NCBI GenBank assembly: GCA_009739215.1
Contig: VSJF01000003.1
Location: 62,001 to 126,000, forward strand
From: Floccularia luteovirens
Taxonomy: Eukaryota > Basidiomycota > Agaricomycetes > Agaricales > Squamanitaceae
DNA: 64,000 nucleotides
Reading direction: 5' to 3'
Made by a program: the position numbers and the translations under genes. Each line of letters begins with the position of its first letter. Positions within the stretch are counted from its first letter, which is position 1. This document shows, piece by piece, positions 24,801 through 35,787 of this stretch. The notes below the pieces were generated by a model that was not told where the DNA came from, made no database searches, and saw only the letters and a program-made list of their open reading frames with translations.

Positions 24801-25605
24801 CTGTAGTATTGGAGACGGAAGCGGGAGCCTTGCGCTGTGAGGGAACTTTGCGCTTGATATTTTCGAGAGAGTCACGCCTGTCTGCGTGAAAATCTGGGTG
24901 GCGGAATGTCCAACTCTGTGCACGCAATAAGAACATTAACGGTATGACGGTGATGAAGGGCTGGCTCACGTGTTCCCCGAACTGGTTATCATCGGTGTTT
25001 TTGACCTTATGGAAGTCGTACTTGTTGAGTTGGCGCACAAAACTGGCAAAGTTTGAGTGCTTGAACATGCGAGGAAGAATTGATTTCGTAAACTCGTTCA
25101 TGTCCTGTAAAACAGCGTTTAGGAGGGATAAGTATGTTATGAACAAATTGACGAACTTTGACAACAAAACAGTCCCCTTGTGGGCCCCAGGATACAACTG
25201 GCTGAAAAGCGGGATCTTCAAGCATTCTATATTGGTTGAGCGCCGAGCGATCATTATGACGATTGAAATATGAAAACTGAACTTATATAATTTCTTTACA
25301 AAATCACTTGTAGAGGGCATAGGATCCTCTGAGGACTGACCGTCCTTCATTGTGTTGGAAGATTCTTTCTTTACTGGCAGAGATTGTTGGTGAGTCGTGG
25401 AATGGTCATCCCTTGCACTTGACGTGCGTGACCAAAGTGGGTAAGCGGAAGCGGGAGAAGGATCCGAATCTGAGACGCTTATAGCGGATATTGGAGGAAG
25501 AGTGTTGTTAGTATTTGGAGGGTTGGAATGGAGGTGTAGCTGTGAAGGAGGAGGAAGGAGATTCGGGTAAAGTGCGTAGGAGTTGCGGGAATAAAGATTG
25601 TCCAT
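21843..25605 (-). CDS. SKN7: Skn7/Prr1-type regulator: HSF DNA-binding domain plus response-regulator receiver
   Basis: This is a nuclear output regulator of fungal phosphorelays for osmotic and oxidative stress. Exons run 25605-25283, 25226-25157, 25104-24970, 24915-24531, 23872-22588, 22525-22337 and 22283-21843. The HSF-type domain spans SDFVKKLYKMLEDP, VVSWGPQGDCFVVKDMNEF, PRMFKHSNFASFVRQLN and SWTFRHPDF. A coiled coil (LLEHEVRRLQSESEDLRGRV) follows, then a long Gln/Ser-rich linker. The receiver begins PPRVLLVDDDAVNRRL, has phospho-acceptor Asp in LVLMDIVMPKLDG, the Thr/Ser switch at PIISMTANS and the Lys in ILPKPF. Two frame problems are visible: an extra C near 22649-22650 before VDGVGAV, and one base too many somewhere before RVRRQTFVPGW, for example in the A6 run at 22796-22801. 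It is divergent from the cis-prenyltransferase gene. Confidence 0.9.
23873..24530 (-). other. Unusually long intron (658 bp) of the Skn7/Prr1 gene
   Basis: The donor GTGAGT lies at 24525-24530 after the coiled-coil exon, and the acceptor CAATAAG lies just above 23872. The joined codon (G|GT) keeps frame into GRVKPTVNPQNPQ. Every other intron I could place in this window is between about 50 and 115 bp, so this one stands out. I see no coding exon, RNA or repeat inside it. An alternative is that it contains a missed short exon or the 5' part of an alternative transcript. Confidence 0.6.
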
Positions 25606-25877
25606 AAGAATGATGTATTTATGAACCGGAGAGTAGAGATATGAGGAAAGCTATTTCTACCCAACCGAAACCAACGGAGCAACGCTGAATGGAATTGGAC
25701 ACCGTCTTATTCGTCCTCTCTGCTCTTCCCATTCCCTCTCTCTTCGTACTCATTATCTTGTTCCCTTGGTCTCGCCTAGTTCTGGACCTTCCGCTCTAGA
25801 CCATTTGCATTTTTCTGATTACGTCATCTTCCCTCATCTAGCCATGCCTAGATTCATCATCTCCGTCATCTTCCGAC

Positions 25878-26973
25878 ATGTTCCTCATCCATGGTCTGCG
25901 CTGGCTGCAGAATCACTTCATTTCAAAGGCCCAACGATGCCTCTTAGCCATTCTCGCAGCTGGTCCCATCCCAAAGCATATAGCCTTCGTTATGGATGGT
26001 AATAGGCGATATGCTCGCTTAAATAAAAAGAAAATTCAACAGGGCCATTCTGATGGTTTCATTGCTTTGAAACGCGTGAGTAGCCGCTTTTTTAGCATGG
26101 GTATAGCTGCTCATATTATAACCTCATAGATACTAGATATTTGTCTCCAGCTGGATATTCGCTGTGTTTCAGCATATAGTTTTTCACTAGAGAACTTTAA
26201 GCGTTCAGATGAAGAGGTTGACGCATTGATGAGTTTAGCAGAGGAAAAACTTCTAGAACTGTGTGATAACGGGTGTGTATTGGCTCCTTCACCCCATTTC
26301 ATTGCGGCATGGTGAAGCTGACGTGTCCTCTATATATATATAGAAATCTGTTGGATCAGTATGGAGTTAGACTCCATGTTTTAGGTAAAACAGAGCTGTT
26401 ACCAGAAAACGTACAGCGTGCCGTAAGAAAAGCAGAGAGTATGACGCGACATAACAATCGGTGAGTCGTACATGTTCATGTCTTTTCTCTTCTCATCGTA
26501 CGCCTCTGTAGCGCAATCCTTAATCTCTGTATGCCATACACTTCTAGGGACGAGATTGCCACTGCTGTAGAGAAATGTGTACAAAAAGGGATCGAGAATG
26601 CTGAACCGTAAGCATGTCTCCTCATCTATTCAAAATGATATCATCATCATCATCATCATCATCGTCATCATTTAGGGACATAACAGAAGCGGATATTGAT
26701 GCACAGTTAATGACTTCCCTTGCGGGTAGTCCACCCCTTGACATACTGATTCGCACTAGTGGCGTCAAACGACTAAGTGATTTTTTGTTGTGGCAGGTAT
26801 GTCTTTGGGCTAGTTAACATACTCACCCCAACTAATTGGATATGTAGTGCTGTGAGAATACGCAATTACAATTCACGGATACATATTGGCCAAATTTCGG
26901 CTTGTTTGATTTTGTTCCTGTGATATTGGAACATCAGCGTAAAGTGTGGTCACAGCGCCTGACTGTAAAATAG
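25878..26973 (+). CDS. RER2: Cis-prenyltransferase (dehydrodolichyl diphosphate synthase, Rer2/Srt1 type)
   Basis: The enzyme extends farnesyl diphosphate with isopentenyl diphosphate to make the polyprenyl precursor of dolichol, at the ER membrane. After a hydrophobic leader ([20 protein letters not shown]) comes [20 protein letters not shown], with the catalytic Asp of region I, then [59 protein letters not shown] (diphosphate-binding Arg residues) and the end motif [19 protein letters not shown]. Six exons: 25878-26075, 26130-26272, 26344-26460, 26512-26607, 26676-26796 and 26848-26973, all with GT-AG introns and no frame problems. It has no RxG motif, as expected for homomeric enzymes of this group. 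Its 272-bp upstream gap is shared with the divergent Skn7/Prr1 gene. Confidence 0.92.
26638..26670 (+). repeat. (ATC)n microsatellite inside an intron of the cis-prenyltransferase gene
   Basis: About ten tandem ATC units with one ATCG interruption fill most of the 68-bp intron 26608-26675, placed just before the TTTAG acceptor. The tract does not affect the coding sequence as spliced. Confidence 0.8.
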
Positions 26974-27354
26974 TTGGCGCCTCACCCTACGCCGCATGTT
27001 ATTGTCTGGTATCGTATTTCTTCATCCACTTTATTCGTGCATTTGTTATTTAGTAGTTTCATGCAATGGTTAATTATCGAACCGTGTTAACTTAACTGAC
27101 CTATCCATTTGTAGACTGAAAGCTAAGGCTCTATTTCGTCATATACGGTGCGTATAAACGAATATTGGCCAATATATTTCCTTGATGACGCTGCGAGTCT
27201 TTGCTACGATCAATCACATGTTGTAGAGCTGTCGTCGCGGCTAGCGGAAAACGTTAATAGCGGTTTCTTGGACATACCTCATTTTCTGGTCGTTTTGAAT
27301 ATTGCATTTCGTGGATCTCGCAACTCGATTCTCCAGGAGGATCGTTACTAGAAA

Positions 27355-27640
27355 TTCTTCACAGCAACAAAAGAGTTGAATCAGCATCGAAACCTATAAT
27401 GAATGATTTGTAGCCAACCTGGACTACTAACTAGTGCTGATCGCCCTCCATGAATCTGTGCCATTCCTCAATTATCTCTGGCGTTTCATTCCCTCCAATG
27501 GATTACCAGCAGTGTATCTATTTCGGGACATTACCCTACAGGTCTGCTAGCTCTGCTCTTTGCTACGTCATAATTACGATATGCAAAGCTATGATGAGAG
27601 AAAAAGATGCTTCTGACTGTGAACTCCACTATTATCATTT
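27355..27640 (+). repeat. Diverged dispersed repeat, copy 1
   Basis: Segments in the same order recur at about 33228-33530: a block around AAAGAGTTGAATCAGCATC, a block CCATTCCTCAATTATCTC followed by GGCGTTTC, a block around TTTCGGGACATTAC (TTTCAGGACATTAC in copy 2) and a block AAAAAGAT followed by a related stretch. Between blocks the two copies differ by substitutions and indels. Both lie in accessory DNA. The origin is unknown; an old transposon or duplicated gene remnant is likely. Confidence 0.6.
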
Positions 27641-28060
27641 AGCAATGGCATGCAAACTAGTGGACAGTGTTGCAAAGTTCGCATACTTTTTCCACGTCCT
27701 TCCACATCTTGGCACATCTAACGTTCTGGATATATACCGCAACTCATGGCTCTCTAACAGTGTAACATTCATAATATTTGACCATCAATTTTGTTTGCTA
27801 TCACCTCAACTTCGGTCAGAAAATGTGACTTTTTGCACTAATTAGCTGATTGTGAGGCTCATCCTGGGACGCTTGTAATGGATATTCAGTATTATATTGG
27901 CTACATATATCTCATGGTACATATCATATTTCAAGCAGGTCTGTGGGGTGTGTGTTGAGAAATTTGGGTCGCACCTTTTATGACATCTGTAAAGGTGACG
28001 AGGTATGCCCAGACCTGTCTGCTATGGCTCATGAGCTCAAGTTTAAGTATTCAATATTAT

Positions 28061-28325
28061 TATGGTGCACAACACCTACTCGATAAAGTTCATTTCACGG
28101 TGGAACTTGGGCAGGAAAATGCACAAATGTAGCAAAATAAAATTAACAAAACATTCTAGTTGAGTGAATGGACCATATCACATACTATTCAAATATTATC
28201 TGGGATGTCCTACTAGTCATAGTACCATTACATCTGGCTTACATAGCTACACATCAAAAAAAATTTCACCCCCATCAATTTTGCCGCTGTTGCAAAGTAG
28301 CGGTGTTTAGGTGTTGTGCACCATA
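28061..28325. mobile_element. MITE-like element with 18-bp terminal inverted repeats and TA flanks
   Basis: TATGGTGCACAACACCTA at 28061-28078 is matched exactly by its reverse complement TAGGTGTTGTGCACCATA at 28308-28325. If the outer TA on each side is the target duplication, the element is 28063-28323 (261 bp) with 16-bp terminal repeats starting TGGTGCAC. TA duplication, short length and lack of coding capacity fit a non-autonomous Tc1/mariner-type element. The interior is AT-rich. No transposase is present in the window. Confidence 0.7.
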
Positions 28326-31114
28326 CGTTAGTGCCTTGTAATAATAGTTCAAGAGAGCCTCAAGTTATATTGGCAGTGACACCCGCAAGGCACCCTGTTA
28401 AAGGTTCTATGATAACAAAACAGCCAAAGTCGATCCATAGAAGTCTGCCGTCTCCAGTTGATGAGAACGTTTACCTGAAATGAAGTGAGACTCTGATAGG
28501 ATTTTATTTTATGTCATATCCTCACTGCTCGAACGCCCCCAAGAGGCAGCTCCCAATATCTATAAATAGAACGAGATGAGTACATTGTTTAAAGTTTTGT
28601 GGCTGAATGGAAGGAAAAAAAATAACCAGGTCTAATTTTTTTTACACCTTCGTTTGCATGTAGATAAAGTAGTAGATTGCCTGTCGGCGGGAAGGATGTC
28701 GAGTATAGTCTAAATTAATACCTGGAGACAGAACTCTTCTACCCTGAAGAAAAACTATCAGCTTATCGGCTAGGTACGTGAAAATGTCGAGTCGAATATT
28801 TTTCCGCTGAGATACATACCTGATAACCTTGTGGGTAACCTCTTTCTACCCATCTTGAGTGCCACAGCCTTTCCACTGGGATACAAGGGTAAGACCGGAT
28901 TTGGTGGTCATAGTAAACCGCGGAAGTTAAAATGTTTTTGATGTTGATGCAATTGTGGTATTACCCTAGGGTCATTATGGTAATTATATGAGACAAGTTT
29001 ACATAGAACCTGAAAAAAAGGAAAATTGCTGTGGTAACAAAAAGGATTTCTTTAGGGGACGATCCGTGGAGTACTGACCTGAAAGCTGGTCTTCTCGTGC
29101 ATGAGACACCTGATCGTACGAATATTTGAATCATACATAGAATCTACTGAGATAATTCCATGCTATAGAAGATATTTTCGGTCTCGGTAGGTTGGGTAGT
29201 ATTTATGTCGGGGTTCAAGCTTTTCCTTTTCTAGGCACTGTAAGTAATCAGAACGGAACTTAATAGTGATATTGGTGGTTATGGACTTATTAGCAACTTC
29301 ACACTCTGCCTAAGTATCAGGGACCCAGAAATTAATACCACCACACCATAATTCTTGGGATGCAAGAAGCAAAGGTGGTCGTGCATAACAGTCCTCAGTT
29401 AGAGGAATGAAGTTACTGGTAAGTAGGAAGTTGAAGACAATGTATCCCAGCCAAACTAGCAAAATCAGGAGGAATTTCCAGTAGCTACTTACAAACATGC
29501 GAAACCTACTTGAAAGGTAAAAATAGCAAAAATTGTCGCCAGCTGCGAACATTGACCGGGAACTATCGACACCCTGCAACCTTGAACTACACAAGCCAAA
29601 CACTTCCTGCCTATCTTCGTCCGCAAACTCTATATGACACTCATAATAATATGACCTTCATCAACATATGAACCCCCGTCAATGAACATTTGATGGTACA
29701 CCAACATCTTGGCGATTTATGCAAGAAAAGGAACAATGCACAGGTCCCGAGGTGTTTGCCAGAGAGTTCTGAGATAATTGTTAGGCGCGTCTTGTATAAG
29801 TCCATCCCGTGTTTCTCGGTTCAAAGTGACGTTCACCGCGAAACACGGTGGTTGACACCACGTGATCTATAAACGCGACATTTCATTCATTCCGAGTCTT
29901 TGGATCTACTCGTAACAAACTACGATGATAATCCACGAACAGCCCAGGACAACCCTCGATGTGGTGGGTCTTACACTCGTGACCACTCAAGTACTCACGA
30001 CTCACACGCTAGCAAGCAATACAACCAGATTGAGTTACCAAACAGTTGGTATAACCTAGCATGTAGGGTTTACATCTGGCACAAATGTGGCACAAGGCCT
30101 GGGACACGCTTCACAAGCTCATGAACTGACTTCTGCAAATCTTCCAGTCATAAGTAAAGCTCCCGTTGCTCCACCGCCAAGCTTGCTCCATACCCCATGT
30201 TGTTGTATCGGGCCTCTATGCCTTTGCTCTTTCAGAGAATGCTTCAAATTACTCTTTCGATATTGATTGACAGCATGTTCTTTGGCTTTTTGCAGGTTCG
30301 AGAAAGATGCTGGTGGACCATCGATTCTTAGAAATGTACAATGGTGCGGCTATTGCCAGTCTCCATTGGTATAACCTCTCGATGCAAGAGATTTTTGTAA
30401 ACTTACGCTCTGCATCGTTTGTTGTCTTGGTGGTGGAAAACCAATGCATGCAGCGAACTTGAACTCAGCATAACAAGGCATCCGAATAAAACGAAATCAA
30501 GAACCAGCAATATGAGAGGCCTAAGACAGCTCTTCCTCACACTATTTTATTCTATGACAAACCTCTCTTGTGAGTCTATACAGATATAGTTGTTAATAGT
30601 CGGGCTATTGGACGCGAGCACTGTGGCGCAACAGTTCTCAACACATGGTCACCAACCTCATGATTTTCCTTTTCTAACGACAAGGATTCCACCCTTGATC
30701 ACTTAGGCCATACTCACTGAACCTGTAGGCACAGGTAGTTCCACGCATGTAGCTGGCGTTATGGCTCATCGTACGACATTTTCTATTGAAGCCTTTCGAT
30801 GCTTCCTTCGACAGCGAACATTGAAGAACCCCAGAAACTGGACTTGCTCCAAGATGTACGTACCAGAAATATCGACGGGAGAAGATGAACAAGGATTACC
30901 TTCCTCTTCCAGAGGATTCTTCTCCCACTGTAACCTTTTGTCTGACAGCTTTTGACAGGACATTTGCACATTTCACTCTGGTTTGTTCTCATACCGGCAT
31001 TGACAACATCCGTCAGGTCCAATTTTACGGATAGCAATGTGGGTGAAAGCATCTCATCCCATTACGGGTCGATGAGTAGGGGACTATTTGGTAATTTCTC
31101 TTTACTTCGTGGAG

Positions 31115-31120
31115 TATAAA
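31115..31120 (+). promoter_or_regulatory. TATA box upstream of the split gene
   Basis: TATAAA lies 115 bp before the ATG at 31235, followed by C/A-rich leader sequence ending with CAACAACATC. This looks like a strong basidiomycete core promoter, so the first half of the gene may still be transcribed. Confidence 0.5.
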
Positions 31121-31234
31121 GGACAGCATAACTCCAACAAGTTTACCAACCAACATTCTCATAACTTCGAGCTTCATTTCAAACTTTGCCTTTAAACAAA
31201 TACCACACTATCAACAACATCTTTTTGACTTGAG

Positions 31235-31643
31235 ATGTCTGCTAAACAAGGACTTTTCTATGCATATGCAAAAAACGTATGTAATAAGAAAATATCACTA
31301 CGGAACCATTTTGACTTATTTCGACACTTAGATCAACGATGACTGGAGTTACCGATACCTCATCACTTTCGCGACCCGCGACGTCGCTGACAGTTGGTGG
31401 AGAGCAGTTACCGACTCTGTTGCTGGTGGCTACCAGAAATTTGTATCAATAAAAAGAGTTTCTCTCCAATTTTTCACCCACTACCCCGCGGAAGGAAACA
31501 TTTCAGCCACCATCACTGACCCCAAATGCGCCCCCGGATTTATTGGAAAGGTTTTCTTCACCTTGATCAACGACAGAGATGGGCGTGTCCACAGCCTTAT
31601 CCCTGTCTTAAATTATGTTGATAATATAAGCGGTGATAGGTAA
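31235..31643 (+). pseudogene. Uncharacterised fungal protein, N-terminal half left of an inversion breakpoint
   Basis: The ATG at 31235 starts MSAKQGLFYAYAKN (14 codons), a GTATGT donor follows at 31277 and a CTTAG acceptor ends at 31331. Exon 2 from 31332 reads INDDWSYRYLITFATRDVAD, then SWWRAV, FFTHYP, FIGKVFFTLINDRDGRVHSL and IPVLNYVDNISGD, and meets a stop (AGG TAA) at 31641-31643. I recall this layout from uncharacterised short agaricomycete proteins and know of no function for it. The expected continuation of the chain is found on the opposite strand immediately to the right (31968 down to 31640), so the gene appears broken by an internal inversion. Confidence 0.65.
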
Positions 31644-31968
31644 GATTTTTGGTTTTCCTAGCAATGACACCCAAGCCATTGTCGACGTTGTAGGACACCT
31701 CAAAGTTATCATTGAAATCGGAGAACTTGAAGATTGTGGAGTCGATGCTCGCACCCAGAGCACCTTGCGGGTTGATTATGCCGATGTCCGTATTGCCGTC
31801 GACACTAATGACTATTTCGTCGGATCCGACCATGACTGTTCCCGGTTTCTTTGCTGGGTCGGATATACTGAGAGTAAACTTGGTGCGACGAGTATTAGAT
31901 GCGCGAACCAAGGTTCCATCGAAGTACCAGAAGTAGTCGGGTCTAAGGGAGGACCGAATGAAATAGCT
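31640..31968 (-). pseudogene. C-terminal half of the same gene, inverted
   Basis: On the minus strand from about 31968 the frame reads SYFIRSSLRPDYFWYFDGT, then RTKFTLSISD, GTVMVGSDEIVISVDGNTD and FEVSYNVDNGLGVIARKT. It has no start codon of its own at the proper place, and its 5' end coincides with the point where the plus-strand half stops. If the segment were turned round, its last codons would meet a stop a few codons into the right flank (TTTATAGAATAA), consistent with an original gene end there. No long inverted repeats flank the segment. The alternative, two unrelated truncated genes meeting tail to tail, is less economical. Confidence 0.6.
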
Positions 31969-32330
31969 TTATAGAATAAGAATAAATATTTCGTTGTAAA
32001 AACCTCTTCTGACGGGGAAAGTTGGGAACTCCTCTGAAGTATCTGCCAGATTGTAACAATGTAACGTATCGGACTGAATTGAAATTGAGTGTTTAGTGTT
32101 GTATTGGAATTATGAATAAACTTCGATCTCATGTCATATATATGCAGTGACCGTTCGATAACTGAGAGTTGTGTTTCATTTATTTTGCTACGAGGCAGAC
32201 GACATGACATAACATCAAAGCTCACAGCATATATCAAGGCATTAGTTTTATGTACTGCGAAATTTTGTGCGAGGATGTCTATGAATAATTTATGCTGTAT
32301 TAGAATTAGTATCAACTGTCAGCACTTGAA

Positions 32331-32400
32331 TTTTGTCTGGGACGATGACACTACGTGCTATAATGACTGGCTTGCGATCAGACATGGCACTCCTGGTAGA
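32331..32400 (+). repeat. Short duplicate of an exon segment of the C2-like membrane protein gene
   Basis: The frame reads DDDTTCYNDWLAIRHGTPG and corresponds to DDDNSTCYDDRLAIRHPPDG in the membrane protein gene at about 34788-34860. Nucleotide similarity is clear over about 70 bp. The surrounding sequence on the right belongs to an unrelated minus-strand fragment, so this is a small broken-off piece of a paralogue. Confidence 0.6.
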
Positions 32401-32401
32401 T

Positions 32402-32600
32402 ACGTCGGTTGACGTTGAATTTTCCATAATATTAGTTTCAAGTTGTTTGAGCGTCAGATCGTCGCATTCCTGCTGAACCGCTGAGCCATATTTGTCGCAT
32501 TTATCACCGGCATATTTATATGCGAGACGTGCGGATGGCCCACACTTGGCAAGAAATTGGGCCAATTCGTCTTCAGTGAATTTTTATACCTGGAGTGAAC
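32402..32600 (-). pseudogene. Fragment of an uncharacterised fungal accessory protein
   Basis: The minus strand reads FTEDELAQFLAKCGPSARLA, then YKYAGDKCDKYGSAVQQECD and DLTLKQLETNIMEN. I associate this style of sequence, without certainty, with a large family of NTPase or crinkler-like accessory proteins in mushrooms. The sensible reading ends near 32402, where the duplicated DDD..AIRH segment of the opposite strand begins, so it is truncated there. No start codon or catalytic motif is visible. Confidence 0.35.
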
Positions 32601-33946
32601 AGTTTGAATATGTCAATGCCTGGCAAAAATGGTGAGGAGAATGCTACACACCCGCACAAAAATTCGGAGAGTGACCATGGTTTTGAGTATAAAGAACTTT
32701 ATTCCATTTGCCTACCGTACCCGTTTCGCTCGAGGAGGTGCGTTTGTACAATAATTAGTCCTTTCTCATGATACCAAAAGTGCACAGTCACAAGATTCTC
32801 ATTTGAATCTATGAGAGCCCAGGCATTGGTGTGCTTTTGTAAGAGCATGAAAGTCGTTTCTGAGCTGTGCAATGGTCTCGTCTGGCAATACTCGGACCGA
32901 AAAAATGCAGTCGAATGGCTCCATGTTGCGGTCGCTGCCTACGACAAGACAGTTGATGGCAACCATCATTAATAATGTTCAAAGCGTGTAATTTCAAGAT
33001 CTATTTTTTAAATATCAAAAATATGTATTGAATCTCGGACCCTGCGCCAACGTACGTCATCCATGGCTTTGTTTGGCTGTATCATGATGGAATAATTTCA
33101 CTTCCTCTGTAGCGGAAAATGTAAAAACGAGCTCTTTGCAGACATGAATTCTTTGTTTTCTCGTCGTTTTGATTAATATCACATCCTGATTTTGTCTCAC
33201 AACCCGACTCGGAAGATTGTTACTCAAAGTTCTTCACAAGCAACTAAAAGAGTTGAATCAGCATCTTGGGAGAGTTGTAAAGCTTCCGGGTCTATCGGAA
33301 CGTCAACCGAGATAGTCTGTCATGCATTGCCATTCCTCAATTATCTCAGGCGTTTCGTCCCCTCTTGTTATTGATGGTGCATAGGTTGATGGCAGTGTAT
33401 TACAACGCCGTCCATTTCAGGACATTACTCACAAGCCTACATAGCGCTAATACCATAAATTAGAGTATGCCAAACTGTGGTTGAAGGAAAAAGATACTTC
33501 AGGGTGAACTTCATACTTTTCTTCGAATGATATGGTTACAGAAGGGTAGGTACAATGAGCATGATATATGGTATGTTTCATAGAAGGAATAAAGGTGTTG
33601 GAGTTTAGTGGCTCTGTTGATGGAGCTCGGAGTAAGTACTTTTAATAACGTGTGCGCATGGCATAGTTATGTTACATAATGTTATTTGCCCGGTACATTA
33701 CTAGTTATACAGCCTCATTTCGCAGTCCATCCAACCTTAATTTCTCCTCCTCCCTCAACAGACCTCTAAAACGAATGTTGATAGTATAACTATGTCCGAT
33801 TCAATGATGTGAGTATTTCATAGAAACCTCGGTAGTCTTTCTCATTACCGTTTACCAATTGGCAGACCATGGCATTTAACAAGTAGGCGCTTCCTTGACC
33901 CGGCTCTTGTCTGACGCTGATAAAACACTTCTGTTCAGTTATTCGC
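32601..33946. other. Accessory DNA before the membrane protein gene
   Basis: Apart from the repeat copy at 33228-33530 I see nothing recognisable. The segment 33790-33946 could hold short 5' exons of the membrane protein gene: ATGTCCGATTCAATGAT at 33793 is followed by GTGAGT, but I could not build a sure chain. Confidence 0.4.
33228..33530 (+). repeat. Diverged dispersed repeat, copy 2
   Basis: Partner of the copy at about 27355-27640. The blocks AAAGAGTTGAATCAGCATC, CCATTCCTCAATTATCTC, GGCGTTTC and TTTCAGGACATTAC occur in the same order and similar spacing. Nothing coding is recognisable in either copy. Confidence 0.6.
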
Positions 33947-35713
33947 ATGAAAGGAATGAGCTTGATGCGTGCAGAGAAGTCTTGGAGACCTATTATCACA
34001 ATAGACGTGAACGAACATCATAGTCATGAGTTGTTGCTCGGGTGTGACGGACAGAACCCCAACTTGAAGAATACAATTACATTGTATGTGATTTTATCCT
34101 GTTTTACTTTATCTTTGGGGGGAAATTGACTGTTAAAATGTTCATTAGCTATGAATGCACCACTTCCTCAAAATTAGTTCTCAAAGTATGGCGTTGCTCG
34201 CAAAGTAAAAAGAAAGGCAAGAAACGGATGCTGGTTGCTTCTGCATCTCATGATTTGGGGGAGCTGGTTAAGAAACAAGGGACGGATTCTCGTGAGTGAG
34301 CTTCTGTATGTATAATTTGACTCCCTTGTGATGATCATTACCGAAGATGCGGAAATCCAATTAACATGTCAACAACCTAACAAAAAATGCACAGCAAGTC
34401 GTGGCAAACCACAAGGCGGCGCCGTAGTTCTATGTAGAGTACGGCCACCACCAGATGTTCACTTCTCTGAACCGATATCTGACCAAACATCCGACTACGA
34501 TTACCTGACTGACTCCTTTACGGGTGGGTATTTCCATATTTCCATTTCCTCATGTTCTAGTTGAAACGATCCCTACAGCTGCAGCTTCCGAACCGTCATC
34601 ATCCCGACACTCTTCCGAAGGGAAATCACCCGACCCAGAAACTACACAAACACATACGCTAAGAAAACGCAGGATCAAAGGATTCATGATTCATTCTGAA
34701 GAAGAGTTATTTTCGGCAACGGATGAAGAGGATCATGACATGCTTGAGAAAACATTTCAGGAAGAAGATAATATTAAATTTGACCAGGACGATGACAACT
34801 CTACATGTTATGATGATCGACTTGCAATCAGACACCCTCCTGATGGCTTCGTTGGTACATACAACCCGGTGGGCTGGATAGCAGCCGCTTTACTTCCTCA
34901 ATACACAGTTGATATCGAAACCCCTCCACCCCTTTCTCGCACCGAACTCTTACTTTCTTCATTCACAATGTACCGCGACCTAAAATCAGCTATCGGAGAT
35001 TCACAGTTTGAGGAGATTTTTGCTCTGCTAAAGTTAGAGTGGACATATTGTGGGGGGCTGGTACGTTTGTGTGCTCATTGTATTTTTTTTTTCGACTAAA
35101 TTATTCTTGTACTCCTCAGCTCGCTGCATTAGCTGCGTAAGTCAATTAACTTCAAAGGATTCTTCACATATCTAATTCTTTATTCTTATAGGGTCAACGC
35201 TGCTGTCTTTTCCATTTCCCCTGATTCAGTCTTCAAGGTGGATTCTTACGCCAGTAGTGCAGTAGCGGCAAGTAGTGTTACTTCTGGTCTTGGAATTGCT
35301 TGTGATGCGTGGTTCCTACTCCGATACAATTGGACTGACCTCAATACGTTCAAGGTGAGTGATTAGGCTATTTCATTGTCAACGATAACCAACTGTCTGG
35401 ATAGGCTCGTGCTCAGGATGTATACGAGTCATATGCTTTCTTTGCACTATCTTCACGAGTCCCTACCTTGTGTATGTTCATGTCTGCCATATCACTAATG
35501 TGCTTCCTCGTTCTCGTAGCATTCAATCACTGGCCCAGAGCAATTTGGATATTGTGTTTCCTTATTGGGGTCACAATGACTTTACAATACCTAGTTTATG
35601 GGATTCACCGGTTTGCGTTGATAGTTGTAGGAGGATATACTGCAATTACTCGAGGGTTTACGAGGATTTTTCGGAAACAGCCACAAAATTCCGATCCAGA
35701 AATGAAGTCGTAA
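33947..35713 (+). CDS. C2-like domain protein with C-terminal membrane helices, unknown function
   Basis: Exons 33947-34083, 34149-34291, 34347-34523, 34561-35060, 35120-35136, 35192-35354 and 35405-35713 join with GT-AG introns in consistent phase, including a 17-bp micro-exon. The N-terminal part (PIITIDVNEHHSHELLLGCD, then KLVLKVWRCSQSKKKGKK) looks like the beta-strands of a C2-type membrane-binding domain. An acidic linker with RKRRIKGF follows. The second half has hydrophobic segments around LAALAAVNAAVFSI, MFMSAISLMCFLVLVAF and IWILCFLIGVTMTLQYLVYG. This arrangement is recurrent in agaricomycetes as a hypothetical protein. It would sit in a membrane, with the C2-like part binding lipid; that is inference. 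The start may lie in an upstream exon. Confidence 0.65.
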
Positions 35714-35787
35714 TTTCATCATGGCTTTCTGGAGTATTTGTATCCTTGATTTTGAGCATGTGCTAGATTAAATTATTGTACTAGTAT

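Larger units (their letters stand above)
26974..31100. other. Accessory DNA without convincing genes; holds a MITE-like element and a diverged repeat
   Basis: Open frames here are short, without domains or coherent splice chains. Two structures are visible and listed separately: a repeat copy at about 27355-27640 and the TA-flanked inverted-repeat element at 28061-28325. A 97-codon minus-strand frame at 29310-29603 contains one hydrophobic stretch (FLLILLVWLGYIVFNFLL) and might be part of a membrane-protein remnant, but I cannot place it in a family. Confidence 0.5.

Noticed and set aside
28806..28830. CTGAGA..ACCTGAT pair resembling the core of a TPP riboswitch
   Set aside because: The two motifs are only five bases apart and the remaining conserved positions and stems are absent.
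31630..31975. Phase-variable invertible switch with flanking inverted repeats
   Set aside because: The breakpoints share only a few bases and no recombinase gene is nearby, so a simple inversion is favoured.
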